Source: Mesaphorura yosii (Eukaryota > Arthropoda > Collembola > Poduromorpha > Tullbergiidae). From it: a stretch of DNA of 64,000 nucleotides. The stretch is from positions 1 to 64,000 of the forward strand of contig WIXG01000331.1 of NCBI GenBank assembly GCA_009869945.1, in the 5' to 3' direction. Position 1 is the stretch's first letter, and each line of letters opens with the position of its first letter. This document shows, piece after piece, positions 1 through 12,923 of this stretch. A program made the position numbers and the translations under genes. The notes under the pieces are model-generated. The model ran no database searches and was not told the origin of the DNA. It was given only the letters and a program-made list of their open reading frames with translations.

Positions 1-813
1 CTAACTTGCGCCAAATTCACACCAAAAGAATTCAATAGGAAGCCTCGAGGATTGAATCATGTCAACTTTTTCAAAGCGACAGAATTTAGGCAATTTTTGC
101 TTTATTATGGACCCGCAGTTTTAAGGCATCGCCTTCCAGACAAGTACTACAAACATTTCTTGAAGCTACATTGTGGAATTGTAATTCTGCTATCACCTAG
201 AGCTGGGTCTCATGACATTAACAGAGCCGCACATTCAATCCTGTGTGATTTTGTGAATGAATGTAGGTCCTTATATGGTAAAGAATTCATGGTGTATAAC
301 GTTCACTCCCTGTATCACCTCACTGATGATGCTTTGAAATTTGGCCCCCTGGATAGAATATCTGCTTTCCCTTTCGAAAATTCTATGCAATACCTTCTTA
401 AAATGCTGCGCGGAAAGAATAATTATCACTTACAACAAGTTGTAAACCGTATTTACGAAAGAAATAACATCGGGATAGTATCCAATTCAGTTCATTCAGC
501 CACGCTACCTAGTGTAAAGATTTCCACAAAGCCGGGTGATAACTGTTTTCTAACTACTACAGGAGAGGTTGTTATTATTAAAGACCTAATGAATGAAACA
601 TTTAAGTACAGGGTATGCGAGACAAGAGCTCTGAAAGATTACCCGTGTGATAGTGCAGACTTGTCTATTTTTAAAATTGATGGCTATGGACAACTTCAAA
701 CTGGACAAGTTTCGATGTTAAAACGAAAATTTGTAATAATTCCTGCAAAAAATTCCGCTTCCTCAATTGAGTTCTTCTGTTTCCCGCATACTTTCGAACT
801 TAACTCTTCTTAA
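1..813 (+). CDS. Transposase-like protein of a DNA transposon, 3' part
   Basis: The frame is open from the first base to the TAA at 811-813 (270 residues), so the start lies outside the window. The N-terminal part reads KFTPKEFNRKPRG, followed by KATEFRQFLLYYGP and later KHFLKLHCGIVILL. From memory, this pattern is common in arthropod proteins annotated as transposase-domain or En/Spm(CACTA)-like, in the segment after the catalytic core. No stop or frameshift is visible in the retained part. A poly(A) signal follows at 863-868, and degenerate repeats at about 940-1215 fit the subterminal repeats of such an element. The catalytic residues would lie upstream, so activity cannot be judged. The family assignment is from pattern memory and moderately sure. 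Confidence 0.55.
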   Translation, partial: LTCAKFTPKEFNRKPRGLNHVNFFKATEFRQFLLYYGPAVLRHRLPDKYYKHFLKLHCGIVILLSPRAGSHDINRAAHSILCDFVNECRSLYGKEFMVYNVHSLYHLTDDALKFGPLDRISAFPFENSMQYLLKMLRGKNNYHLQQVVNRIYERNNIGIVSNSVHSATLPSVKISTKPGDNCFLTTTGEVVIIKDLMNETFKYRVCETRALKDYPCDSADLSIFKIDGYGQLQTGQVSMLKRKFVIIPAKNSASSIEFFCFPHTFELNSS

Positions 814-862
814 TATTATTATTAAAAATTATTTTTTTACATTTAAGCTTGTAATGCTCGAA

Positions 863-868
863 AATAAA
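863..868 (+). terminator. poly(A) signal after transposase ORF
   Basis: A canonical AATAAA lies 50 bp after the transposase-like stop codon, in an AT-rich stretch. Confidence 0.4.
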
Positions 869-939
869 TTTGTCTATGAAAATTGGTTGTTGTACATGAA
901 ATTTGCAAATTTGATAATGGGCTGAAGTTTGGTTTGGCG

Positions 940-1215
940 TTGGGACCAATAATCGTAACTTTGTTGGTGCTGTATTGGGAATGAGTCGGTCCGAGCGTGT
1001 TTATGTGGCGGGGTAGAATCGGGAAGACTTATGGCCCGATTATAAAATGCAGTATGGGGCAATAGTCGGTTCTAAATCGGCCCACATAGCATTCAGATCG
1101 GCGTAAAATCGGCAGTGTTTGTGGACCAATTCTTAAAGAGGAGACAAAGTAGGTTTCATACCGACTCCCTTTGGACAACGGTGGGCCGATTCTCAGCCGA
1201 CAAATCATGGTTATC
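940..1215. repeat. Degenerate TCGGCC-type short repeats, probably transposon subterminal region
   Basis: About ten imperfect copies, in both orientations, of a core resembling GGGCCGATT or its complement occur here (for example tggcccgatt, aaatcggccc, cagatcggcg, gtgggccgattctcagccga). They are spaced roughly 15-35 bp. They stand out from the surrounding AT-rich sequence and sit directly downstream of the transposase-like ORF. Dense degenerate subterminal repeats are typical of En/Spm-type elements. Linking the two is an inference. Confidence 0.4.
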
Positions 1216-4200
1216 TGGGTACCTTAGAAAATACGCCACCAAGTCAGGGTTATAATGAAGGTCTGACTGTCTGAGAAATCCTACTCGGAAATTATTTTAG
1301 ACTCTTACTTTTTCGGACGATTTTTTCGCCACAATGAATTCAATTTATTTGGAAACTTTTAGCCCTCCTGCTCGTGATACTGTGATTACAATTGGAAAAC
1401 CTTAACGCATGTCTATCTACCGTCTACCACAGAGTAGCTAGCCTCATAATGAACCAGAGGATTCTCAATAGCTACATGGAAAGAGTTAGTGCTTTGGATT
1501 TCTTTGCTCGCTGTTTCCTTCGCCCTCCCTTGTTATTACACAATTACAATTGCAAATTAGACAAAGACGCACGAGAAGAGCCTGGCCAAATCCTAAACCG
1601 GTAACTTGTTTAATAATTATGAAAAAGTAGAAAAAGTATGAAGAATAAATGAATCGCGAAGAGAAACGTGCGACCAACTTTCTTTAAATTTTTTCGCAGT
1701 GTTCTTTTTTGATCAAAAGAGTAAACATACTGCTGCTGCTGCCAAACTACGTTCTGGTTGGTGCACGCTATGTGGGCTTTAAAGAATTTCAGTGTGTGAT
1801 ACGATGTCTTTCGCGAAAAGAATTATCATATTATCTATTAATGGTGTAATTGAATTTTGCATTCCATCTCTTTAGCATGTCTAAATCCTACTACAATTTA
1901 TTATTCTTTTGTGCAGCAGCAGCATGTACAGCAGCCGTACACGTACAGCGACAGAATTGCTGTATGTCTTGTGACCAGTCAGCGAACATGATACTGACTG
2001 AACTTACACCAAAATTATACTCCTTGCTTTGAGAGTTCGAAGAACAACTTACTTGTTCATAAATATTTGAATTGTAGTTCATGTAACTTTAGGCAAACTT
2101 TTCTCAATCGGTGCCGCTCTGTTCTTTGTGCCTCTCAATGTTTTGAATATCATGTAGAGAAAAGTTCGGAGAAAGTTTCGTAGCGTTGTTTTGAAATTCG
2201 ACGCAGTACTTTGTCTTGTCAAGTTTTACAATTGATATTCGATTCATTGTGCTCGGAACCCAGTTCCGGCAGAGGATTTCGTGATTCGTATATAATTCAG
2301 CGACGCGAATTATTTTTTGAAGCAATTTAGCCAATTGGTGTGTGAATTAAAATATACACACGTAACTTTGTAATCAAACCCGCAATAAACAAGTTGAAAG
2401 CACGAAATGGCCATAAAACTCTTGCTTCAGCTTTACAACGTCAGGAATAATGAATTCGATGTACGTAAAAAAACGGCTGAAATATGCAAAGTGTTTACAT
2501 TTATATTTGCAATTATTCTCACCTGATTTGATCTCTATTTTGATTCCAAGCCCATAAAATGTTTTTCCAACTGATTTCAACACAACACCGAAGAGGAAAC
2601 GGTCGTAAAATTCGCAGTTTAAGCACAAAGTAAACACAAACTGCCCGCCTTAATTGTCGAATTAGAACAAGCGTGCACGCTCATCGCGGTCACAGGAGCA
2701 AACACTTTACTTATTTACACGCTGTTTTCGCTTGTGTCACTATGAATAAGTAAAGGTGATGAAATGCCCTGCACTTTCTTCTTTGGTTTGGCGTATATCT
2801 TCGGTTGTACGTTCGCTGTCCTGTTGGCAGCGGGGATAAAAGTCACACAAATTTGACGAATAGACTTTTTGGAAAAGTCACAAGTTGAAAGAAGTTTTAC
2901 CAATCAAATCACAATTTGCACAAGTGAACCGTAAAAGCTCCTTATTTTGCCTTAAATTCCCGGTCGGAGAGAACAAAGAAATGAGAACAAGTTGATAAGT
3001 TTGAACCAATGCAATTGATTTCAGTTGTGCAATGTAACTCGAAAATGTTTGTAGCTGCACTTTGATTTCAGTGTAAGAATCCTGAATCTATAAATAGCTG
3101 CGGCTGTACCGATTTGAGACATGCAATGCAGTGCAAGAGAGCGTTCGAACGTTGGAATCGCGAGACTCGAATGAAAATATTCACGTCCTCACTTCTGGGT
3201 AGCCAAATTCGTACTGCTGGGGAGGTTTCTGGTTATGGGGAGTAGAGTACGTGCATTTAGTACTCTCCGCAGAAAATCGTGCAGCGGGTGCGTGCGAGCA
3301 TAAAAGCACAACTTTCTATTCTGTATTCTGCGCACTGTACTTTGTGTAGCATGACTCCGAGAAAGAGAAATTTATCAACACCGTCTTAGTTTATGAGACG
3401 TTTTAATATTACTCCGTGCTTCTTGCTGCTGCTGTAGTGAACAGTGCGCTGCGCCTTGTTTCGGTGTGCTTTGTTTTTAGGAGAAAGTCGAATCAGGTAG
3501 CCAAACCCCTTCAACTCTGAGAACGTTTGCCTGCTGAGTCTCGAGTCGATTATGTGTATAACTTTGATTTATGCCTTTTAAATTACTGGTTATTGTGCTG
3601 GTTAAACAGTTTGACTATTTGTACACGAATTGCTTAATTTAATACCATTCAGAATTCCGAAACGCCTCCTTGCAGAATATTCAACATGTTGGATTTTTGC
3701 GACAATTTGCTGTTCCAATCAATAATTCACTATATCAGTAATTCGTGGCCCATTATACACCAATTTCTTGGCGTTAGTGTGACGCGATGTTGGGGCAAAT
3801 GCACTCAGGTGGCAGTAAAGATAAAGCGAACGCGATGGAATACATGAACGAGAACGAGTCTGAGTAAAATTCTCTTCCATTTGCTGTCGAATGTAAATGT
3901 ATTGAAACACATGACAATCAGTTTCTAATATGTTCATAGGCGATCGCAATCATAACGAGAGCACTTCACAAGAGAACGTGATTTATTGCTCCATTCTTTT
4001 CAGCTTACATGTTTAATCAAACAATAAAATAAAATATTCGATCTGCTAGACTCTGAAGGCAATTTATTTTAAAACTTTGGCATCCAGCTTGAGGAGTATC
4101 GGATCTAATTGAGGCGCAGCACAAAGTGGAGTATCGGACTCCTCTGCCTTCACCTCGTACTCGCGAACTGGTAATCTTGAAAATGGTGGTGTCAAAGTTT

Positions 4201-5301
4201 GCCGGGAAACTATTACCGGTATCGGGTGACACTTTTACTGCTAATTGCTTCAAAAGGTAATTTGCAAAAATACGAGTACAGTAGTACAATACCTGCACAA
4301 CTACTTTCAAAATGGAAGACACAAAGAGAAAGAAGAAAGAAGAATACAGAAATCAGACATGAAATCGCAAAAACTTTTAGTACACGAAAGCAATGCGAAA
4401 ATGAAAGCACTCGCTTTACTGCTAAGCGGATATTATCTTGCCTCTTAGTGCAATGCAGGTAATTGGGCGATCGATTCGCATCACATTTGCGAATATGTAA
4501 AAGTGTCTGGCTCCTAACGCACAAATGGAAAATATATTCTACAGCATTAGCATGACACGTGAGCAAAACAGAGTAATTACGCGTAAGTGTACATTATTGG
4601 CATTATGAAATTGACAGAGTCTGATTTGTATATAAAGTGTTGTGAATGTGTAACTGGAATTCCATGTCGTGCGATGCACTTTGATTTGGTGCGCTCTTTC
4701 CTCTTTCGTATCCGAATGCGAAGGTTATCAGAGCCATTAATGCTTTATGTATGTCAACTCCATTACGTGCGTCTGCTTCGCTGCTCACAACTCGCAACTT
4801 TTGAGCGCTTCCCAAATTGATCTGTTAGCGATGGCGAACTGACTGCTAATATATCCACTAATATGCAGTATAAATGGTGTCTCATAAAATATAAAAGGTA
4901 ATGGTGCAACTTGTATGAAGAATTTTCATCTCCTCGTCTCGCAGCCCATTATTCTTGCCTCGATCTGCACATTTATCCATGTCACTCGGAGAGCGGAGAA
5001 AATCCAACAAGATAAAGACAGAGATAAGTGTTTGGCACACTGAGATGGAAGCGGCAGGAGTTCTCGTGTGAGCGTGGATCTCGACCTCCTCATATGTTGC
5101 ATATATTTTGTTCAGCATTACTTTTACTACAATATAATAATATCCAAGGGAAATAAAATTCCGCAATCCCTCCTCAAATGTACTGCACTGTCAGCTTGTC
5201 TGGGCGAAGAGGTTGTCAAATCAGCGTATTGATTTACTTTCACTTGTTTTATCTTTCTCGACTTTTGGCTGTGACGCCGCGACTTTTGACTGACGACTAC
5301 G
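1216..5301. other. Intergenic, no gene recognised
   Basis: Only short overlapping ORFs on both strands (60-117 codons, for example 4199-4566) with no recognisable protein pattern and no consistent set of splice sites. TATA-like motifs occur, for example near 3090, but are not tied to a transcript. The stretch could hold regulatory DNA or long introns of an unseen gene. Confidence 0.4.
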
Positions 5302-5424
5302 ATGGACAAGGAAAGCAGCAACAGTGAAGAAATTGAAACGGTAACTTTCCGTCAGTGCTCTCTGGCGCGGCTGCATGGAGGTCAGATGTTCAAAGAACGG
5401 CCGAATTCTAATTTAAGGAAATGG
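5302..5424 (+). CDS. Possible first coding exon of an unidentified gene
   Basis: An ATG at 5302 opens a 41-codon frame that begins MDKESSNSEEIE. It ends at a strong splice donor (TGG followed by GTAAGA at 5425). The peptide is hydrophilic and coding-like, with SLARLHGGQMFKER near its end, but I do not recognise it. I could not find a convincing partner exon downstream before the next gene at 12.9 kb. It may be the start of a gene with a long first intron, or chance. Low confidence. Confidence 0.15.
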
Positions 5425-8400
5425 GTAAGAAACTTTTCCCAGGTTCAAGATCCGAAATTTGCAATGCCATACAATGCCACATGAAGAATTACAGTTGGGC
5501 GGTCACATAAGAAAAGAGTTTGAAAGACGATCATCCGTAACCTTTTTGTCCTCCTACTCAATCTTTCTTTACTCTCACTATATCACAGCCACGGATTTGC
5601 TGACTCGACATTCGCCAACGCCATCGCCTTTCGATTGCCACTTACCAGCGCTGTTTCTGGTTTTAATGCCTTGCTTGGCTGCAACGCAACTAGAAAAGTC
5701 AAAATCATTCGTTCCTTTTATTTGTGGTAAGCCTCGAAGCCCTGCCATGTGCTCAGCTTAAATGTGATGTCGCCATCGCCATCCCGAAGTAGGATTTCTT
5801 GTGTAAAGAAAACAAAGTGGCCGATTAAACGTTGAAGTAAGTAGAAATAGCAGTGAAAGCCGAGGAACAGGATTTTCACACATAACCCTGCACTCAGGCA
5901 ATGCGTAGACATTTAATACTACCACATATCATCTATAAAAGTAGTAGCAGGGAATTGCGGACAGTGGACAGTTAAAACTGCTTTTTCAGTTTTTGTGGTT
6001 AACCTCGGCGCTACCACAAGAAAGAAAAAACACAATAGAAGTGGAGAGCAAATCGAATGATTGAATGGCCATCCCGGACTGTCATCTCATGATTGTACGA
6101 GCGGTGTGTGCATGCGTTGATGTTTACTCACTCTTGCAATGCGAAACGCAGGTTTACTTCAGATTTCCTCTATTTTTCTCTCGCCCACCGCAAATTGCAT
6201 TTTCTATTAGTTGTACACTCAACTTTCTTTCGTATTTCACCGGGAAGCAGTTAGCCCGAAATTGGATCGGTTTTATGCTTTGTTTAATGCGAGAGTAGAA
6301 CCAGTTCATTCAGTGTTTGGTCATCCACAGCGAGTGCAAGCGCAATGCCAGCGAATGGAATACTGGTCGTGATTCACATGTTTACGGCTCAGGTCGGTGT
6401 TATTACTGTTATCAAAATCACCCTCATTCAATCACGAGTGTAGTGGTAGTCATTAAATTATTGCACACACTTTCTTGGACAACGTATAAACGTCGTAAAA
6501 AACGTTTCGTGGACAGGAGGAAGTTGTCTTAAGATGCAAGATTCAATTTCCTGTCTCTTTACCACAGAAGTTGAAGGAAGGTCACGGGTAGATTTAGCAC
6601 GCCAATTTGGCGAAATAACTAACAGAAATGAGTTTAATTTAGGGTTAATTGTAGACCGATGCCAGTTGAGCGCAAGAAAAATCGTGTTAGAACTGGAGAT
6701 GAAAGGACACACAGCGAAACACTAAATTGCAAACAGCAAAAAAACGACGCCAAAAACAAACAGCATACGCGGAATTGGGCGAAGAAAATTCGTTTTTCTC
6801 GAAGATCGATTCGAGTCTCTGAGACGAATTTATTCGGAATTAATTCAAATTTTCGTGTTACGTTCGTCGGTATTTCTAATGCGAATTTGAAATCAAGCGC
6901 AAATACTGTTCACAGTTAAAAACATAAAAGCAAGGCACTCGCCTTAGAAAAGAATGACAATATTTTTCTTGTAGTAGTACAAAGATCAACTGAGTCTTTA
7001 GATCCTTGAGCAACGCCCGGATTCTTGGAATGGAAATTCCAACTACTATTTGGAACAGAAAAATAAGTACTACAAACACAGATGGAATTGGTTGCTTTTC
7101 TTTCATTTCAATTTTTTATCTCTTCCTTTTTCTTTTCGCATCTTGTTGTTATTGTAAACTGTCAACTTACCGCAGCACGAAGCAGGAAGTACAGAGAACG
7201 AAACCTACTTTCCTCGGCTTTCTCTCTTATTTGATCATCTTTTCCGCTTAACTCAGCTCTGTCTTAGAATTGTGAAATCCACCCTTCTTGTCTGTACCAG
7301 CCTGACAGCATAACAATGCAGGCTAGGCAGGAGCCAAACCTTCATCACATTTCTATCTACATAATAAAGCTTTTCTGAAGAAGAGATATCATGGTATAAC
7401 TCGTGCATCGTCGATGTGTGCATTTTAGAGAATTGTCTCCAGTCTGTAATTCAATCACATTTACTGCAACTGCAGCTGCATTTTGTAAAGGATCATTTCA
7501 CATATCAACTCTAAATCAGATTGCAGCGCATTTATCAAGCTTCTTCTTTCAATCACAAGTGACAAAGCGAAGTGAAGAAAAGTGCACTTGGTTTCCATGA
7601 GTCTTGCGTATGAGCAGATGAGCTACTGACAATCGAGACTCCACCCTTCTGTAGTTTATTCTGATGGGACATTAAACAATCCTTTCCAAGAATACTCAAT
7701 CTATTTCAATAGCGGCCAAAGGACACTCTGCTGACACAACCGTCTATCACTACGTCCACATTCTCCCTTCGAGCACAGTTCGATTTTCTTTATAGTGGTC
7801 ATCAAAGCCAATAATGCAATAATGGAACTCTTGCATTCAAAGCGATGGTGTCGGACGTCGCAATCTCCTGAAAGAAAGGAGAAAGCTTTTCCATGAGTAC
7901 TAAGGGAAAGAAAACACAATTCAATCTAAATCTTTCAAGATAATGATGATGATGCAAGCGAAGCATTTAGAAAAGTTCACCGAGTTAAAAGAGAACGAGA
8001 ACACGATTCGCAGCCGACACTCTGCACAAAGCTCAGCGTGACTTTGAGTTCAAATCATCACCGCCTCTCAAGAAAGTCGTTTTCATTCATGGAAATGTAC
8101 GGCCGGAAAGAATTTAATCAAGATTTAAATTATTCTCAAGGATTCACTTGATGTTAGTTTCCAATTATTCGAATTGAGCCTCAGCCTGTTTCGGCTCAGC
8201 CTTTGTCTACTGGGCATCTCGCTGCTTGTCTTCACTTCATTGCCACTACACTCTTGTATCTTTCTCTGTTCATATTAAATGAACTTAATTAAATAAAACA
8301 ATCGTCAGCACAAAATCGAGTTATTTTTGCAAACTCTTAGCGAAGTGAAACCAACGATGTAGACTGTGGCAATCTCACAATCAGCAAATCTGAAATGGGT

Positions 8401-11400
8401 AGTACAATTTTAATCGATTCTGCTGTCTGTGACGACATTGTGAAGAAAGTTGTGAGTTGATGAAATGTGTCGACTTTGCGAAAACAAGTCCCAGCTGATC
8501 ACTCTACCCTTACGCAGGTTACGCGGTGTGCAAAGAAATTCTGTTTGGACTAATTAAATTGTTAAAAAGAAGTTGATCATCCGTGCGTCGGTGTTTCTGC
8601 CAGCGTATATTTGTATTGTTGTACTGCAAAGATTCGCGAAACCGTAAAGAAATCAAATTATTGGGTTACGAAACGAAACAGAACAGCGTGGCAGAGAACG
8701 GATGAGATGACTTGAATTGATGAAGCAGAGATAAGACATGAAAGAAGAAAATCACTTCCAAGAAGCTGGAACTCCAACTCTCCAGCTGGTTAATCAACCA
8801 GCAATGAAATCGTACAGTGGACTGACGCGATTCGCTCGTTCGTCGTCTAACCACAATTTGAATTTACAATGCTTACGCCAACAAGAAGAGTCTCCTGTCT
8901 CCATGCGGTGACGGCTGATCTTTGCAAATCAGGAGGTGCCAGTCGTATTGCCTAAAATGATCTCTGGAGAAATTCGAAATGTATTATTTAAGTCAACATG
9001 GCTCACCCTGCACGCGGCATCAGTCTCCTGATATTATTGTAGTAGATTGCAGCACTGCACGGACGAAGTACATTGAATCAAGATATAGACGGAACTATTT
9101 TACACCCTATTGACTTTCTTTTCCTTTCTTTTTCTCAAATTTTCTTTGATACTCTAATTTCCTAGGTATTACACCACACTATCAGTCCCGCGTCTCGTGT
9201 CCGCGTTCGTGTTGTTTCTTCTTCGGTTTCCTTCAAACACATACAAATGGGATTTAGCAAGTCATTCCGAAACTGTTTGCCAGGACTTCCTTATTAAGTA
9301 CACAATACGTATAGCTGCCCATACTCACGCTTGCTTGTCCAATCACTGTTGTTCCACCGTGGCGTGCTAATGTCATCATTGGATCCTGTTTCTGTCACCT
9401 AAGTCTGTACTTCTTCTAGTGCAATTATTTGCTTACTGAGTGCAAATTTCCGCACATTGAAAATCTGAAAGTGAATCTGAAGTAATCTGTTTAAAAAGGC
9501 CTCATACATTTCATGGTCATACGACGAACGAGCACACCATGAAAATCCATCAACGTGTAGGAAATTGAGACATACTAAATCGTATGGGGTCAAGCAGTCA
9601 TAGATTCATATGTCGGTTGGCTTAGTTGACTACATTGTGCGGTGGCACCGGTTGATATCAAACCGCTAGATGTCTATTCTTAGAATTACCATTGCCATCA
9701 TTACAAATGCCAAAACTTACTTTCCAGACGCTAAGTGACCATTTATCATACAAATGGACTTTCCTCCGCAATGCGCTGTTGCGCACTCGTTTGGAATTCA
9801 CTTGAGAGGACCTGGCCACAGAACAGAAAGTGTTTTACCGGTGTTCCGAGGTAAAACAAGAAAAATTGTTCCCTAAGCCATTTCAATGGTTTCCAGCTGA
9901 ATTGAATCTCAGAAAAAAAGAAGGTTGAACTGAATTAAATAAACCAAAGTTAAAATAAGACTACAATTTCTGCCATGCTTATTTGACTATTGGGAGTAAG
10001 GTACTTGCGATGACGGAGGATCGTGCTTCCATTTCACGCAGCCGCCTCTGCGCTGTGGTCAAGTTACTAGGCATGGTTGTGGAAGTTATGAGAAATCACA
10101 GAGGAATGTCCACGAGACTAGAAACACGTCCCATGTAACAAGAACAGTAAAACTTAAATTGGGGATTTCTTTCCCCAGCAGATTCGATGAGCATCAAGGT
10201 GGCGATCATAAGAACTTGCATGCCCACGTCCTTCGCCCACGCTAGTTCGAGATCGAATTCCATTCAGAGAGCATCAAGGGCCTTAAAACGCCACATATGT
10301 GCCAAAACTACGATGCATCTCATCTTAAATTTCAATTCCACGGAGTCTGGAATTTCACTTGGCTGACTCGGCCCACAATCAAGACGATGCGCCATTTTAG
10401 CCCCATTTCGTTTCGGCAGCAAAAAAAATTTAGCTTATGAAATCGAGATTTGAAAAGCAGTCTTATCCGAGCTGATCATCTGGAGCAGCAGCAGAGGTCG
10501 GGTTGTGTTGCAGTTGTTACAGCTGAGATTTGGCCTAATGCTCGCAATGAAGAAATGTGGTGTAGCACACATAATAAGTTATCATTAAATAAAAAATAAA
10601 TTGTTCAATTCAGACAAAACCGTACTTGAGAAACACAAGCTTGCACCCGCTCGCGCCTTCTTGATCTTGCTTTATGGGTTCGATCAAAGCGAACGAGCAG
10701 AAACAACAAAAAGAAAGCAAGTGAAAACTCGATGCAACACAACAGGAAAATAATAGAAGTGGAATAAATTGAATTGGAATGGATTGAGATTAGATTAAGT
10801 CAGTAAGTATGTGTATCCTGACTAATGCGAAGGAAAGATTCTTGTAGAAGATCAGAAAATTGCTTTCTCCTTGATAAAGCAGGGAAAATTGGGAAATGGA
10901 CGCATCCGAAGGAATAGAAGATATTATGTGAGGCGGCGCGGGTGCAGGACACAATAATATTGCAACGCCAAAACCAACAACTTATTCTTGCAACTGTCGG
11001 TCGTGTGACTCGTGTTCATGATCACTGGTGTGGACACTCCAGACACAATAATAATGATTTTTACGAGGACCGCACTTGCACCGCGTGCATTTAATTGAAT
11101 CCAAGCTTATCGATTTCGGCTGTTGCATTCGACTCCCATCCCGTTGCATCCGAAAACTACACACTCGGTTACACAACCATATTGTTTTTGTTTAACCGGC
11201 TCACCAGCTTCAACCATGACAAATAAAGAATTGGGTGCACTCTTTGCACGCTGAACTTAAAATCTAGCGTTAGTAAGGGTACTGGAGTTGCCGATTTTCG
11301 ACGAATACAATACTCTTGAGAATTTAAATGAGCATTATTCATGTAAGCAATAAATTGAGCACGATTTCCCGAGACGTTTGCAAAATGGTATTTAGCGTTC

Positions 11401-12501
11401 CGTTCATTCAATAGAAAACCACTTCATTATGGGACAGGGTAGGGTAAAAAAAATGGAAAAAATTCAAAATGGGAAAAAATCAGTGAAAATGACAATTTCT
11501 AAAATTTGGTGAAGATTTTTCTCTAAAATATTGATTTTGAACCTTGATTTCACAACTAAACTCAAAAATCTTTATTACAGCAGTGAAGGCCTTCAGTATT
11601 TTATGTAAATGAGTTGACAAGGCCTGAAATGTGCCGTCAGCTGACAAAATAACTGTTAAGCATAAACGTAGTTACAATATAACGTTAATTAAGCCAACTC
11701 AACCTCGTCAATACAAACTGTTTTATTTTCTTTGAGTCCTCTGACCGGTTGTTTACATGAGTGTAATGAGCAACAATTTGCCGATTGGTGAAAGTCTGCC
11801 CGGTGTCCATGATTTGGAACTTAGAATCATTCAGCACTCAAGCTACTAAACGAATCCGAACTCTGAACTGGAGCTAGTCACTTACTGCATGTAGAACAGT
11901 GAAGTACTTCAGCAAAAGTTGTTTCGGAGTAAAAAAAAATTTCTAACTTGCGCCTTTTAAACTCCTTACAACCTTCTTGGGTTGTTTATTCATAAATGAA
12001 CTTGAAACAAAGACGACCTCGATTGCAGAACTTTGAGCTTATATATTTCAAGAGCAAAATGAGAGGAGGACGGCGTGGGAAGGATTTTGGTAGAGAACGA
12101 CTAATACATCAGAAATGTGTCTCTCTCTGTCTTTGGAAGCTACAAAATAGCACAAAAAAGCAAACGAAGCCTGTGCTGATGCATTTCCTTTGAAAGTGCA
12201 TGAATCACATTGCCATCACTGGGCGAGGTATGAACAGATTTGAATGAATTTTTCGCGATCGATGCATTTTTATAAACGGATTCGGCTAATATAACTCAAA
12301 ATCTTGGTATACGGTACCCCCTTTTATTCCATTTTTTACCCTACCCCGGCACTTGTGAACGCCAGTTTATATCGCCCCCTCTAATAAACACATTGAAACT
12401 ATCTTACATCCGTCTGTCCGTCCGATAAGCAAATGAGCTGACTCTGAGTGACTCAGAAAACGAAATGCAAAGCACGACGCGTACACACTTCTGCCCGCGT
12501 A
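5425..12501. other. Intergenic or intronic, no gene recognised
   Basis: Seven kilobases of moderately AT-rich sequence with only short ORFs (under 90 codons) on both strands and no recognisable domain. A TATAAAAG at about 5935 and several AATAAA-like motifs are present but unattached to a gene model. No tRNA with paired A and B boxes, no CRISPR-like array and no long tandem repeat was seen. Confidence 0.4.
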
Positions 12502-12520
12502 CCAGCCGCTTAGCGGCTGG
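12502..12520. repeat. GC-rich 9-bp-arm palindrome upstream of the ORF-3-like gene
   Basis: Perfect inverted repeat: arms CCAGCCGCT (12502-12510) and AGCGGCTGG (12512-12520) with a single central T. It lies about 400 bp before the start codon of the pRiA4b ORF-3-like gene and is followed by a short G run. It could be a binding site for a dimeric factor or a hairpin in a 5' leader. The function is unknown. Confidence 0.5.
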
Positions 12521-12923
12521 CCTAGGGGGTAGTATGGCATGAAATATCAAACTTCATGCGTCGCTCTGTCGTTGCAGCACAAAGGCAACTACGAATCACG
12601 ATCAATTTACTCCTACGTCTGCAGATTAACAAGCGAAGCAGGCAAGCATGGACTGGACTTGGATCATATTCGTTCGACGAGATTGGCGAAGAACTGGTAG
12701 AACGAACTTGCTGGACGGGTACTTTTACGCAGAAAGTCTTTGCGAATCGCCACTCACTTCAATTCATGAGCTTTGGGTCTGGTAGTTTTGGTAAGTTGCA
12801 GTTGCATCTTATCTTTGTCGAAGGATCCATTCGAATAAAAATTCTCTGGCTTAAGCTGATTAAGTCTTCCCCACATAACAGAAAATCAGCTGACATCAGA
12901 CTCATCTCTTCATCGTCGTAACC

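Noticed and set aside
1911..1955. Short CAG/GCA-rich run
   Set aside because: Only a few units; no expansion or coding role visible.
4199..4566. Overlapping ORFs of 87, 101 and 117 codons on both strands
   Set aside because: No protein pattern and mutual overlap on both strands; typical chance ORFs in low-stop sequence.
10670..10695. GGGTTCGATC resembling a tRNA B box
   Set aside because: No A box at the right distance and no acceptor stem or anticodon arm could be paired.
12556..12921. 121-codon plus-strand ORF just before the ORF-3-like gene
   Set aside because: It is in a different frame, crosses a good donor/acceptor pair (12791-12881) and has no recognisable pattern. More likely 5' UTR.
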